Of a stretch of 64,000 nucleotides of DNA, positions 18,178-27,344 are shown one piece after another. Made by a program: the position numbers and the translations under genes. This DNA is from DATHBD01 sp035296325 (GTDB lineage: Bacteria; Actinomycetota; Actinomycetes; Mycobacteriales; Micromonosporaceae): contig DATHBD010000016.1 in NCBI GenBank assembly GCA_035296325.1, positions 1 to 64,000 on the forward strand, written 5' to 3'. Within the stretch, counting starts at the first letter, position 1. Each line of letters opens with the position of its first letter. The notes under the pieces were generated by a model, which worked only from the letters and a program-made list of their open reading frames with translations, had not been told where the DNA came from and did no database searches.

Positions 18178-18414
18178 GGGGTTTCTCCCTTGGTAAGCCG
18201 TCGAAGTACGCTGGCACGGCGGCCCGCTCGCGGACCGGTACACGCTCGTGCCGGGAACAGTGCGCGTCATCATGCCGCTGAGAGGCACCTACACGCGATG
18301 CTTTAGCCTGGACAATTTGGTGATCATCGACTAGTGGGCCCAACCGGCGGGAGAATCTGCGGAGGCTACACCACTGCAGAGGATCGACGCAGGCGCTCCA
18401 GACCGGGGATCGAA

Positions 18415-19407
18415 ATGACCGCTGAACGAAAATTCGCCGGCGCCGAAACCCTGACGCCGATGATGCGAGAGGTTTTCGGCACTGACCGTCACATCGCCAC
18501 CGTCGATCGCCTGCTCAACGGGACCAAGAAGGGCGTCTACCGCGTCACGCTGGACGACGCCACGAGCGTGATCGTCTATGTCTGGAACGCCGACGAGGAC
18601 TACTGGGATGGTCTGCTGCCGGATGGCCACGACGACCCGTCGAACCCGTTCGCCCACGCCTCGGGCATCGACTACTTCGTGGGTGCCACCCGTCGGCTGG
18701 AAGCGGTCGGAGTTCGTTCGCCGCGGCTGTTGCTCGCCGACCGCAGCAAGGATCTTTACCCGGCCGACATCGCCGTCACTGAGGACGTCCGCGGCGGAAC
18801 GCTGCAGGCGCTACTGGAACGCGACCCGGACGCCGGCCGGCGAACGCTTGCGCGGCTCTCGGACATGCTTCGGCGCATGCACGCCTACCGCGCGCCGGCG
18901 TTCGGGCGGGTCGCGTGGATCGACAGCGGAGGCGCACCGCCACCCACGACCTGCGAGCAGGCCTACCTGGAACGCGCGCTGGCGAACATCGCCACCGCCG
19001 TGCCACGCGACGCCCGCGCCGCCGAAGGCGAGGCGATGCTTGAACGGAAACTCCGCACGCTGTACGCCACACTCGACCCGCGCGCAGAGCACGGCGTGGT
19101 CCACGGCGAGCTCTGCGCGGAACACACGCTGGTCGGGCCGGACGGGGAACCCGTCATCATCGACATCGAGGGCCTGATGTACACCGACATCGAAGTGGAG
19201 CATTGCTGGATGCGGATGCGCTTCGGCCCGCACTACGCGGCGCTCCGCAACCCCGAACTCGACCCGACGCGTGTCAAGTACTACCAGTACGTCATGCATC
19301 TGGACCTGGTCGGCGGCCCGCTCCGTATCGCCGAGGGCGACTTCCCGAACCGCGACTGGATGCTCGACGTTGCGAACTTCCACCTGCAGAAGGCGCTCGC
19401 CTACTGA
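18415..19407 (+). CDS. APH-fold phosphotransferase family protein
   Basis: 330 residues. Kinase fold of the aminoglycoside-phosphotransferase/choline-kinase superfamily: a catalytic loop HGVVHGELCAEHTLV (about 228-242) and a metal motif VIIDIEGLMYTD. The canonical HGDxxxxN reads HGExxxEH here, Asp to Glu and Asn to His. I believe an actinobacterial branch shares this HGEL form, so it may be a branch trait rather than decay. The substrate is unknown; resistance should not be assumed. ATG at 18415 has a weak GGGG upstream; the longer frame from 18334 is less likely. Confidence 0.72.
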   Translation: MTAERKFAGAETLTPMMREVFGTDRHIATVDRLLNGTKKGVYRVTLDDATSVIVYVWNADEDYWDGLLPDGHDDPSNPFAHASGIDYFVGATRRLEAVGVRSPRLLLADRSKDLYPADIAVTEDVRGGTLQALLERDPDAGRRTLARLSDMLRRMHAYRAPAFGRVAWIDSGGAPPPTTCEQAYLERALANIATAVPRDARAAEGEAMLERKLRTLYATLDPRAEHGVVHGELCAEHTLVGPDGEPVIIDIEGLMYTDIEVEHCWMRMRFGPHYAALRNPELDPTRVKYYQYVMHLDLVGGPLRIAEGDFPNRDWMLDVANFHLQKALAY

Positions 19408-19458
19408 TCGGCACCGTCCTGTACCGGGGGCGATGTATGGACGGCGGATGAACTGGGA

Positions 19459-19923
19459 ATGCATCCCTGTATGACGATGACACAAGAACCCACGAACTCA
19501 CTGTCGTCGCGCGAACCGGCTGGATCGCCAGGGCCGCCAGCCCTGGTGCGCCAGGGCACCACCGTCCTGCTGGTCCTGAATGGACTGGCGCTGGCGTGGG
19601 CACTCTTTCTCCTTCTCGGTATCGTCCTGCTGGCGGCCGACGACGAGTCCGCGCCCGGTTGGATCGCGCTCCCCGCGGTGATGATCGCCGTCCAGACGTT
19701 GTTCCTGTACCTGACGTGGAAGATCCGCCGCGGTAGCAGGGCGGCGTGGGTCACCATGCTGGTGACGTTGGGCGTCCACGTCGTCGCGTGGCTGGGAATG
19801 GCTGTCGGCAATGCGGAGGGCAACACCATCGTCGGCGCGCTGATCATGCTGCTACCGGCGGGCGCGGTCGTGGCCTACCTGGTCGCGCCCCGCAGCTCGC
19901 GCGAATACTTCCTCGGCCACTGA
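19459..19923 (+). CDS. Small integral membrane protein, unknown function
   Basis: 154 residues with four hydrophobic stretches (about 32-60, 70-88, 95-118, 124-142), short polar N terminus rich in Ser/Pro/Glu. No family recognised. GGCGGA lies about 10 bases before ATG 19459; ATG 19471 is an alternative start. Follows the phosphotransferase gene after 51 bases in the same direction. Confidence 0.65.
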   Translation: MHPCMTMTQEPTNSLSSREPAGSPGPPALVRQGTTVLLVLNGLALAWALFLLLGIVLLAADDESAPGWIALPAVMIAVQTLFLYLTWKIRRGSRAAWVTMLVTLGVHVVAWLGMAVGNAEGNTIVGALIMLLPAGAVVAYLVAPRSSREYFLGH

Positions 19924-20015
19924 AGCCCGGTCCCGCAGCCCGGGCAGCACCGGTCGATGTCGCAGCTGCGCGCAGCGGGGACCATCCCGGCGCGCGATGC
20001 CGACGGGCGTCGGCG

Positions 20016-20867
20016 ATGCTGTTGGGCGTGGAGTACGTGTCCCGAGTGCCGCGACCGCCGCTGGACGGGCTGATCGACGACCTCTACTACCTGGCGGGTG
20101 CGCCGCCGTACGCCCTGCTGACGCTGCCGCCCGCGCCGTCGGCGTTGCTCATCGTCAACCTCGGGGCGCCGTTCCGCATCCGCGGCGGCATCGACGTCGA
20201 GACGGCCGAGTACGCCGACGGCTGCGTGGTCACCATGCCCACCCGCGCGTGGGAGTTCGGCTACCCGTTCCGGACCCGGTCCGTCGGCGTGCACTTCAAG
20301 CCGTGGGGGCTGGCGCCGTTCCTGCCGATGCCCGCGGCCGAGCTGTGTGACCGGCCGGTGACGGTAGAGCAGGTCTGGGGCCGACCCGCCGTTGCTGAGC
20401 TGCGGGACCGGTTGGCCACGGCGGACGGACCACAGGAGATGCTGACGCTGCTCGAGGAGGAGCTGATGCGACGGTTGTGCGAGACCGCCGGCCTGGGGCT
20501 GGTCCGCCATACGACCAGCGTCATCGCGGCGACCGGCGGCGCCGTGGCGATCGGCGACCTGAACGTGGCAGCCGGCGTCAGCAGCACTCATCTGGCACAG
20601 CGGTTCAAGGAGCTCATCGGCGTCACACCGAAGCGGCTGGCCCGCACCTACCGCTTCGCCGCCACCGTGTTCGCGATCGACCCCGCCGGACCGGTCGACT
20701 GGGGCGACCTCGCCGGTGGCGCAGGCTACTTCGACCAGGCCCACTTCGGCCACGAGTTCCGGGCGTTCACCGGGCTCACGCCGACCCGGTACGTCGAAGT
20801 CCGGCGGCGGTTCCTGCGCGAACATCCCGGCCACGCGCTGGACGGCTGGCCGCTGCCGGCCGATTGA
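20016..20867 (+). CDS. AraC-family transcriptional regulator (DUF6597-type N domain)
   Basis: 283 residues. The N half (PPLDGLIDDLYYLAGAPPY, VGVHFKPWGLAPFLPMP) is the cupin-like sensor found in AraC proteins annotated as DUF6597. The C half has two helix-turn-helix motifs: IGDLNVAAGVSSTHLAQRFK and the signature GYFDQAHFGHEFRAFTGLTPTRY. It could control the reductase gene 69 bases downstream. The frame is open much further upstream (19746), but codons there overlap the membrane protein; ATG 20016 is chosen. Confidence 0.85.
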   Translation: MLLGVEYVSRVPRPPLDGLIDDLYYLAGAPPYALLTLPPAPSALLIVNLGAPFRIRGGIDVETAEYADGCVVTMPTRAWEFGYPFRTRSVGVHFKPWGLAPFLPMPAAELCDRPVTVEQVWGRPAVAELRDRLATADGPQEMLTLLEEELMRRLCETAGLGLVRHTTSVIAATGGAVAIGDLNVAAGVSSTHLAQRFKELIGVTPKRLARTYRFAATVFAIDPAGPVDWGDLAGGAGYFDQAHFGHEFRAFTGLTPTRYVEVRRRFLREHPGHALDGWPLPAD

Positions 20868-20902
20868 TTTCTTACAAGAGCGACAGCTCACGACACGCTA
20901 AT

Positions 20903-20920
20903 TTGGGGCCCGCACCCCAA
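20903..20920. promoter_or_regulatory. Inverted repeat, possible operator
   Basis: TTGGGG, 6-base spacer, CCCCAA, 16 bases upstream of the reductase GTG start and partly beside a TAAT-like -10 candidate. The 6-base arms are perfect. It may be an operator, perhaps for the AraC-type regulator upstream, though AraC sites are usually direct repeats. Confidence 0.35.
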
Positions 20921-20936
20921 GGCAGAGGAGAGTTCC

Positions 20937-21518
20937 GTGGGCAAGGTGGTCATGTACAGCTCAGTGTCGGTAGACGGCTTCATCGCGGACGGGAACGACC
21001 AGCCCGGACCGCTGTTCGACTGGTTGACCAGCGGTAACGTCCCGTTGGACGAGAGCGGCCAGCTGAAGGTGTCGCAGACGTCCTACGACTACACCCGGCC
21101 GTACTGGGACGAGATAGGGGTGACAATCTGCGGCCGCCACGTCTTCGACATGACGGACGGCTGGGACGGGAAGCCTCCAGGCGGGGTCGACCACGGGGTC
21201 GTCGTGACCCACCGGGGCAGGCCCGAGGGCTGGCATCCCGAGGCGCCGTTTCACTTCGTCGACGGCGTCGAGGCAGCCGTGGCCAAGGCGCAGGAGCTTG
21301 CGGGTGACCGCATGGTCGAGGTCGCCGCTGGCGACGTCGGTGGCCAGGTGCTTGCCGCGGGCCTGATCGACGAGGTGCGCATGGACGTCGTACCCGTCGT
21401 GTTCGGGTCCGGCAAGCGCTACTTCGGGTCGGTCCACGCACAGCACCTGTTGGAGGATCCTGACGTGGTTCTTCAGGGCAACCGGGTGCTTCACCTGCGC
21501 TATCGGGTGCGCCGTTGA
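20937..21518 (+). CDS. RibD C-terminal / dihydrofolate-reductase-like protein
   Basis: 193 residues. Begins KVVMYSSVSVDGFIADGND, the standard opening of the RibD_C/DHFR-like family (SxSxDGxIA), with GRHVFDM and VEVAAGDVGGQVLAAGLIDE, matching the GGxxxxxxLxxxGLVDE block. NADPH-dependent reductase fold; substrate unknown, many paralogues occur in actinomycetes. GTG start with GAGGAG 8 bases upstream. Confidence 0.85.
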   Translation: MGKVVMYSSVSVDGFIADGNDQPGPLFDWLTSGNVPLDESGQLKVSQTSYDYTRPYWDEIGVTICGRHVFDMTDGWDGKPPGGVDHGVVVTHRGRPEGWHPEAPFHFVDGVEAAVAKAQELAGDRMVEVAAGDVGGQVLAAGLIDEVRMDVVPVVFGSGKRYFGSVHAQHLLEDPDVVLQGNRVLHLRYRVRR

Positions 21519-21571
21519 CCGAACTTTGCGGTCGGCGGACCCCGGTCGGCCCGGACATCGACCTTCCGAGA

Positions 21572-21616
21572 TTGCCCCTCGGGTGCGCTCGCCATAGGGT
21601 ACGGCAAGCGCTTACC
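21572..21616 (+). promoter_or_regulatory. Promoter and operator-like palindrome of the liv operon
   Basis: TTGCCC at 21572-21577, 17-base spacer, TAGGGT at 21595-21600. The expected transcription start falls inside a near-perfect 14-base dyad, GGCAAGC/GCTTACC at 21603-21616 (6 of 7 positions pair), which is well placed for a repressor. No regulator gene lies beside it, so which protein binds is unknown. Confidence 0.5.
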
Positions 21617-21642
21617 TACGCGGTGCAGAGGAGCCTTCGAGG

Positions 21643-22863
21643 ATGCAGACCAACAGATCGCGCGTACGGTGGGCCGCCGCACTGGGTGCCGCCCTGCTGC
21701 TGACCGTCGGTGCCTGCTCCGGGAGCGACGACCCGGCGTCCAAGGGTGAGGATCCGATCATGATCGGCGTCTCGCTGCCACTGACCGGGGACTTCTCCGA
21801 GCCTGGCAAGGGGGTGCAGCAGGGCTACCAGGCCTGGGCGAAGATCGTCAACGACAAGGGCGGGCTGCTGGGCCGGCGGGTGGAACTCAAGATCCTCGAC
21901 GACCAGTCCAATGCGGACCGCGTCGTCGCCGACTATGAGCAACTCATCGGCAAGGACCAGGTCGACCTGGTCTTCGGCCCGTTCTCCACCCGGCTGGTGG
22001 TGCCCTCGGCCCGTGTCGCCGAAGAGTACGACATGCTGTTCGTCGAGCCCGCGGGCGCCGCGAAGGAGGTCTTCCAGCAGGGCTTCAAGAACCTGTTCTA
22101 CGCGGCTCCGGCAGTCGCGAACGACCACTACAACCACCTGGCGCAGCACATCCTCACGCTGCCCGCCGACCAGCGGCCCAAGACCGTCGCGGTGGCCGCG
22201 ATGGACGACCCGTTCGCCCAGGGCACCGCCTACGGCCTGCGGGACAAGCTCAAGGCCGGCGGACTGTCCGTGCTGGTCGACGAGGTGTACCCGCCGAACA
22301 CCACCGACTTCAGCAACATCGCGGCGAAGATCGCCGCGTCCCGGGCGGACGTCCTGATCGGTGGCTCGCAGTACCAGGACGGTGTGAACCTCATCGTGGC
22401 GTTGCAGCAGTTGCAGTACCAACCGAAGCTGGCCGCGTTCTCCACCGCCCCGACGAACCCGGAGTTCGCGAAGGCGGTCGGCAAGACCGAGGGCGTGCTG
22501 TCGCCGACCGGCTACAGCCAGGACGCGCCCTACGAGAGCAACAAGGAGTTCGTCGAGAAGTACACCGCCCAGTTCGGTTCGCCGCCGGAGGAGGACCAGG
22601 CCAACGCGTACACCACGGGGCAGGTCGTGGCCGCCGCGGTGACCGCGGTGGGCTGCGCCGAGCAGGGCGGATGTCAGCAGAAGCTCGTGGGCTGGCTGCG
22701 CAGCAACGAGGTGCCGACCGTGGTCGGCCCGCTGAGCTGGGACGCCACCGGCAAGCCGAAGGGCGCCCACATGATCCAGCAGTGGATCGGCGGCGACATC
22801 AAGATCGTGCTCCCGCCGGACGCCAAGGAGGCTGAGTTCCAGTACCCGAAGCCGGCCTGGTGA
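21643..22863 (+). CDS. livK: Branched-chain-amino-acid-type ABC transporter substrate-binding lipoprotein
   Basis: 406 residues. Signal peptide with lipobox TVGAC (Cys at about 25), then PIMIGVSLPLTGDFSEPG, the typical start of LivK/Leu-Ile-Val-binding proteins. Periplasmic-binding-protein type I fold expected. GAGGAG stands 13-18 bases upstream. First gene of a five-gene transporter operon. Family members bind amino acids, amides or urea; the ligand cannot be read from the sequence. Confidence 0.9.
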   Translation: MQTNRSRVRWAAALGAALLLTVGACSGSDDPASKGEDPIMIGVSLPLTGDFSEPGKGVQQGYQAWAKIVNDKGGLLGRRVELKILDDQSNADRVVADYEQLIGKDQVDLVFGPFSTRLVVPSARVAEEYDMLFVEPAGAAKEVFQQGFKNLFYAAPAVANDHYNHLAQHILTLPADQRPKTVAVAAMDDPFAQGTAYGLRDKLKAGGLSVLVDEVYPPNTTDFSNIAAKIAASRADVLIGGSQYQDGVNLIVALQQLQYQPKLAAFSTAPTNPEFAKAVGKTEGVLSPTGYSQDAPYESNKEFVEKYTAQFGSPPEEDQANAYTTGQVVAAAVTAVGCAEQGGCQQKLVGWLRSNEVPTVVGPLSWDATGKPKGAHMIQQWIGGDIKIVLPPDAKEAEFQYPKPAW

Positions 22864-23756
22864 CCGGCGTGCCGTCCGGCGGACTACTCCTGCAGAGCAT
22901 CGTGCTCGGCCTGCTGCTGGGTGGGCTGTACGCGCTGCTCGCGGCCGGCCTGACGCTCTACTTCGGCATCATGCGGGTGGTGATGATCGCGCATTCGGCG
23001 TTCCTCATCCTCGCCGCGTACCTGGCCTGGTGGTCGCACGCCCGGCTGGGCGTCGACCCGCTGCTGTCGATGGTCGTCACCGTTCCGCTGTTCTTCGCCG
23101 CCGGGGTGCTGCTGCAGCGCGGTCTGCTGGCCCGCCTGCGGCCGGCGACGCTGGGCATGATGTCGGTCCTGCTCACGTTCGCGGTGGCGGTCGCGGTCGA
23201 AGGGCTGCTCGGGTACGCGTTCACCGGCACGCAGCGCCGCATCCAACTGGACTACGGCTCGGCCAGCATCGGTCTGTTCGGCGCCCGGATCGCGGTGGTC
23301 AAACTGATCGCGTTCGTCCTGGCCGCCATCGCGCTCGGCGCCCTGTACGTGGTGATGAAGCGGACGCGGTTCGGCTGGGCGCTGCGGGCCACCATCGCGC
23401 ACCGTGATGCGGCCCGGCTGGTCGGCATCGACACCGAGCGGATCGCCGGGTACGGCTTCGGCCTGGGCCTGGCCACCGCGGCGGTCGGTGGCACGGCGCT
23501 GAGTCTGGACACGACCATCTACCCCTCCCTGCACTGGCACTGGATCGGACCGCTGATGGCGATCATCGTGGTCGGCGGCCTGGGCAGTGTCCCCGGCGCG
23601 GCGGTCGCGGCGATGGTCCTCGGGATGTTGCAGAGCCTGCTGCAGATCCCGTTGGGCACGACCTGGGCGCAGACGGTCTTCTACCTGGCGCTGTTCGCGA
23701 CGCTCGCGTTCCGGCCTCAGGGGTTCTTCGGAGGTCGTCTTGCCCAGCGTTTCTAG
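22860..23756 (+). CDS. livH: Branched-chain-amino-acid-type ABC permease LivH
   Basis: 298 residues, mostly hydrophobic, eight or so membrane helices. LGLLLGGLYALLAAGLTLYF at the N terminus and the GGLGSVPGAAVAAMVLG block near the C terminus are family hallmarks. GTG at 22860 overlaps the livK stop by 4 bases. Forms the membrane channel with LivM. Confidence 0.92.
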   Translation: MTGVPSGGLLLQSIVLGLLLGGLYALLAAGLTLYFGIMRVVMIAHSAFLILAAYLAWWSHARLGVDPLLSMVVTVPLFFAAGVLLQRGLLARLRPATLGMMSVLLTFAVAVAVEGLLGYAFTGTQRRIQLDYGSASIGLFGARIAVVKLIAFVLAAIALGALYVVMKRTRFGWALRATIAHRDAARLVGIDTERIAGYGFGLGLATAAVGGTALSLDTTIYPSLHWHWIGPLMAIIVVGGLGSVPGAAVAAMVLGMLQSLLQIPLGTTWAQTVFYLALFATLAFRPQGFFGGRLAQRF

Positions 23757-24777
23757 GCGCGTCGGGTCCGGCGCCGCGGTGCTGGTGCTCGCCGCCGCGC
23801 TGCTGTCCTTTCCCAGCCTGGCACCGAACCCGTACATCCTGTCGGCCGGCATCGTGGTGCTCAACTACGCGGTGCTGGCCACGTCGTGGAACTTCGTGGG
23901 CGGGTTCACCGGCTACATCTCGCTGGGCCACGGCGCACTGGCCGGCCTCGGCGGGTACGGCACCGGCCTGCTGGTCACCCGGGGCGGCCTGAACAGCTTC
24001 GTCGCGCTTTTCCTGGCGACCCTGCTGGTCGCCGCGATCGCGGTGCCGATCGGCATGGCCGCGCTGCGGGTCCGCGGCGCCTCGTTCGTGATCGTGTCCA
24101 TCGCCCTGGTGCTGGTCCTGTTGCTGGTGTTCCAGAGCTGGGCCCCGGTGACCGGCGGGTCGCGCGGGCTGGTCGTCCCGCGGCCTTTCGACCTGTCGCG
24201 CCCAGAGCACCACCGGGTGTTCTGGTTCCTGTTCACCGGCGCTTTGGGGCTCGCGCTGCTCGTCTGGTGGCTGATCGACCGGTCCCGCTTCGGCCTGGGT
24301 CTCAAGGCGGTCCGGGAGGACGAGGACAAGGCCGAGGCGCTGGGAACGCCGACGTTCGCGTACAAGCTGGGAATCTTCGTGGTCTCCGCCGCGTTCACCG
24401 CGCTGGCCGGCGGCCTGTACGCGCTGTGGTTCGGCGACCTTGACCCGGTGTTCCAGTTCTCCGTCCTGACCGGGGCCTACCTGGTGCTGATGGCGTTGCT
24501 CGGCGGGGTGCGCAACCTGTTCGGGCCGCTGGTCGGCGCGATGGTGGTCGGCACCGCGCTGGAGTACTTCAAGGTGGAGTTCGGCAACACCCCGCTGCAC
24601 CTGGTCGCTACGGGCGTACTGCTCGGGCTGGTGGTGCTGTTCATGCCGGACGGCGTGCTGCCCGCGTTGGGTGACCTGTGGCGGCGGCTGCGGCCGGCCG
24701 GCGAGCAGGCGTCCATCCGCGAGGTCACGGCCGCCGAGCTGCACGAGCAGCGTCGTACCGAGGAGGTCCGGGGATGA
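23740..24777 (+). CDS. livM: Branched-chain-amino-acid-type ABC permease LivM
   Basis: 345 residues. NFVGGFTGYISLGHGALAGL and KAVREDEDKAEALG are the LivM signatures. The start is a TTG at 23740, with GGAGG 5 bases upstream; this overlaps livH by 17 bases. No ATG or GTG fits as well, since upstream in-frame codons are out-of-frame livH text. The C-terminal tail after about residue 310 is charged and cytoplasmic. Confidence 0.9.
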   Translation: MPSVSRRVGSGAAVLVLAAALLSFPSLAPNPYILSAGIVVLNYAVLATSWNFVGGFTGYISLGHGALAGLGGYGTGLLVTRGGLNSFVALFLATLLVAAIAVPIGMAALRVRGASFVIVSIALVLVLLLVFQSWAPVTGGSRGLVVPRPFDLSRPEHHRVFWFLFTGALGLALLVWWLIDRSRFGLGLKAVREDEDKAEALGTPTFAYKLGIFVVSAAFTALAGGLYALWFGDLDPVFQFSVLTGAYLVLMALLGGVRNLFGPLVGAMVVGTALEYFKVEFGNTPLHLVATGVLLGLVVLFMPDGVLPALGDLWRRLRPAGEQASIREVTAAELHEQRRTEEVRG

Positions 24778-25502
24778 GCCTGGCGACCATCGGCCTGCGA
24801 AAGGCGTTCGGCGGGGTGACCGCGCTGGACGGCGCGACGGTCGAGTTCCACGACGGCAAGATCAATGCGCTGATCGGCCCCAACGGCTCGGGTAAGACGA
24901 CGTACTTCAACTGCGTCACCGGGATGATCCGACCCGACGACGGTCGGATCACCTACCGGGGCCGGGACCTCACCGGGCGCGCCCCGCACGTGGTCGCCCG
25001 CGCCGGGATCGGCCGTACCTTCCAGCTCTGCCGGGTCTTCCCGCGGATGTCCGCGCTGGACAATGTACTGGCCGCGACCCGGCCCGGAGGGATCCTCGGC
25101 GGCCTGCGCGCGGCCCGGCACCGTGCCGATGTCGACCGGGCCCGCGGCTGGCTGACCCGGCTGGGCATCGAGCACCTCGCCGGCGTGGAAGCGCGGAACA
25201 TGTCGTGGGGCCAGCAGAAGCTGCTGGAACTCGCCGGCGTGCTGATGGCCGAGCCGGAGACCGTGCTGCTCGACGAGCCGGCCGGCGGGGTCAACCCGGC
25301 GCTGCTCGACCGGATCGGCACGCTGGTCCGCGAGCTCAACGCCGAGGGCCGCACCTTCGTCATCGTCGAGCACAACATGGACCTGGTGATGAGCATCAGC
25401 GACCACATCGTGGTGTTCGACCGGGGGCGTCCCATCGCCGAGGGTCCGCCGGCCGTCATCCGGACCGACGAGCGCGTGCTGGGGGCGTACCTTGGCGTCT
25501 GA
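24774..25502 (+). CDS. livG: Branched-chain-amino-acid-type ABC ATPase LivG
   Basis: 242 residues. Walker A GPNGSGKTT, signature MSWGQQK (a variant of LSGGQ), Walker B VLLDEPAGGVNP, switch His in VIVEHNMD. ATG 24774 overlaps the livM stop (ATGA). Energises uptake with LivF. Confidence 0.93.
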   Translation: MSLATIGLRKAFGGVTALDGATVEFHDGKINALIGPNGSGKTTYFNCVTGMIRPDDGRITYRGRDLTGRAPHVVARAGIGRTFQLCRVFPRMSALDNVLAATRPGGILGGLRAARHRADVDRARGWLTRLGIEHLAGVEARNMSWGQQKLLELAGVLMAEPETVLLDEPAGGVNPALLDRIGTLVRELNAEGRTFVIVEHNMDLVMSISDHIVVFDRGRPIAEGPPAVIRTDERVLGAYLGV

Positions 25503-26265
25503 GATCGAACTCGTCGATGTCCAGGCCGGCTACGGCCGGGCCGCTCCGGTGCTGCGTGGGTTCAGCGTGTCGGTACCTGCGGGATCCATCGTCTGCCTGG
25601 TCGGACCGAACGGCGCCGGGAAGTCCACCGTGCTGAAGGTGGCCGCCGGCCTGCTCAAGCCCCGCTCCGGCCGGCTGCTCGTCGGCGGGCGGGACGTCAC
25701 CGGGCAGGGGCCGCAGAAATTGCTCGCCGCCGGGGTGTCGCTGGTACTGCAGGGCCACAGCGTGTTCCGCGAAATGACCGTGGAGGAGAACGTCCGGCTC
25801 GGCGGCTACACCGTGCGGGACCCGAAGCGGATCGCCGAGCGGGTCGCATTCGTCAAGGACGTCTTCCCGGTGGTCGCCGACCGCTGGACAACGCTGGCCG
25901 GCCTGCTCTCCGGCGGCCAGCAGAAGCAGGTGGAGTTCGCCCGGTCGCTGATGATCGAGCCGAAGGTGGTGCTGCTCGACGAGCCGTCGATGGGCCTGGA
26001 CCCCAAGACAACCAGCACCGTGTTCGACCAGATTGTACGGATGCGCGACGCGGGCACGGCGGTGCTGCTCGTGGAGCAGAACGCCCGGCGCGCCCTGCAG
26101 ACCGCCGACATCGGCTGCGTGCTGGACCTCGGGCGGGTGCACATCTCCGGGCCGGCGGGTGCCCTGTTGGCCGACCCGCAGCTCGGCGAGCTCTACCTCG
26201 GCGGCCGTCCCGGCGAGAAGCCGGCGGTGCCCGGTGCCGAGCCCCCCGTCACACCGAAACACTGA
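25492..26265 (+). CDS. livF: Branched-chain-amino-acid-type ABC ATPase LivF
   Basis: 257 residues. Walker A GPNGAGKST, signature LSGGQQKQVEFA, Walker B VVLLDEPSMGLDP, VEQNARRAL switch. The start is TTG at 25492 behind a GGGGG stretch, overlapping livG by 11 bases. Last gene of the liv operon, closed by a hairpin 2 bases after the stop. Confidence 0.92.
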   Translation: MASEIELVDVQAGYGRAAPVLRGFSVSVPAGSIVCLVGPNGAGKSTVLKVAAGLLKPRSGRLLVGGRDVTGQGPQKLLAAGVSLVLQGHSVFREMTVEENVRLGGYTVRDPKRIAERVAFVKDVFPVVADRWTTLAGLLSGGQQKQVEFARSLMIEPKVVLLDEPSMGLDPKTTSTVFDQIVRMRDAGTAVLLVEQNARRALQTADIGCVLDLGRVHISGPAGALLADPQLGELYLGGRPGEKPAVPGAEPPVTPKH

Positions 26266-26266
26266 C

Positions 26267-26286
26267 CCGCGGCCACCAGGCCGCGG
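26267..26286. terminator. Bidirectional terminator hairpin
   Basis: Perfect 8-base arms CCGCGGCC/GGCCGCGG with a 4-base loop, lying between two convergent genes (livF and the unknown gene at 26295). No T tract on either side, as is usual in high-GC actinobacteria. Confidence 0.7.
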
Positions 26287-26294
26287 CAAGGACG

Positions 26295-27344
26295 TCACCA
26301 TCCCAGGAAGGCGCGGAGGGCGCGGCGCCAGCGCCACCCCCACTGGGGAACCACCACCTGCAAGGTAAGAAAGACAGCTGCGGCCACCACGAGGAGAAAC
26401 AGCAGCTGCTGCTGCCAACTCTCCTTAAATATCAATGCCGCTACAATGCCGGCAACCGCGGATATGGCTGCCGGCAGGAAGGTTTCTCGGGCGATACTCG
26501 AAATCGCATTCCGCTCGGGGATTTTTGAGTTGTCACCGTGGCAGTCAAGCAGGGCATGTATCAACTTGTGCTGTCGTGTACTTGCCAGGAACATCGTTGT
26601 GGCGACGATCGCACCCTCGCCGTGGCGTGCCGCGATTGCTGTTGGGTAGCGGCGCCCGCTACGGCGTGTCGTAACTATTACCGGGCACCAGTTCAAACGG
26701 GAGCGCCGCCTCAAGGGACTGAGCCGAAACCAACCTCGGTAGAGAGTCTTCCAATTCTCCCTGGCCAGGAAGCTGGCGACCCGTTCGGCCGCAGGAAACA
26801 TTTCCTCATGGCTCCGTTCCCCTAAGGGCTGGAGCCTGTTCAGACTGGAGCCAAAGCGAGCGGGCCGCTGGGCCGCCGCCGTCACCACGCATTCTGCACC
26901 AAAGCGCCTGGCTTGTGCCGGCGGATCAAGCTCGTCTTCGGCGCCGCACACAACGACCTCACGATGGCCGAGCAACCGGTCGTACGCGTGCTGGCTGGGA
27001 ACACTCAGCACAGTTTGGCCTTCGATTATGAGGAGACCACCGTTACGCACCCACATGAGCACTTCACCGCGATGGTGATCAAACCATGCCAGCGTGAAGT
27101 CTGCACCGAAGTCCGGGTCACCGTTAACCACGTCCCAGTTCAGTACAAGCACGTCAAGGTCGTCGAGAGCCTGGAGAAACGAGTATCCCCCACCCGGGAC
27201 CGCCTGCTGGTTGAGCGGGGCTACCGCATCTGCGAGCCGGACTTCGGTGTACTCGTGGTTGGGAGCGATCACTTCCTCCCAGTGGTTACCCCGTGTGCAG
27301 TGAGACCAGTCGGTGATGACTGCCACCCGCAGACGCTTCGTCAC
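26295..27344 (-). CDS. Unknown protein, amidotransferase-like N half and two C-terminal membrane helices
   Basis: 349 residues, no family recognised with confidence. GTG at 27344 follows GGAGGACAG. The N part (RLRVAVITDWSHCTRG, LVLNWDVVNG, VRNGGLLIIEGQTVL) has the beta-strand and loop pattern of class I amidotransferase-like/ThuA-like folds, but no nucleophile Cys in a GCxG elbow is seen. A long-range GEGAIVATTMF block follows near residue 245. Two hydrophobic segments lie at about 288-306 and 311-330, then a basic tail, so the protein is probably tail-anchored with the soluble part inside. Base composition is lower in GC than the neighbours and codon use is freer, hinting at transfer. Confidence 0.6.
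   Translation of the reverse strand: MTKRLRVAVITDWSHCTRGNHWEEVIAPNHEYTEVRLADAVAPLNQQAVPGGGYSFLQALDDLDVLVLNWDVVNGDPDFGADFTLAWFDHHRGEVLMWVRNGGLLIIEGQTVLSVPSQHAYDRLLGHREVVVCGAEDELDPPAQARRFGAECVVTAAAQRPARFGSSLNRLQPLGERSHEEMFPAAERVASFLARENWKTLYRGWFRLSPLRRRSRLNWCPVIVTTRRSGRRYPTAIAARHGEGAIVATTMFLASTRQHKLIHALLDCHGDNSKIPERNAISSIARETFLPAAISAVAGIVAALIFKESWQQQLLFLLVVAAAVFLTLQVVVPQWGWRWRRALRAFLGW

Noticed and set aside
17098..18306. 402-codon plus-strand frame over the NmrA-like gene
   Set aside because: Composition is Arg/His/Gly-rich and the antisense frame has clear Rossmann motifs.
18415..19407. Aminoglycoside resistance gene
   Set aside because: Only the kinase superfamily is supported; the motif differs from known resistance enzymes.
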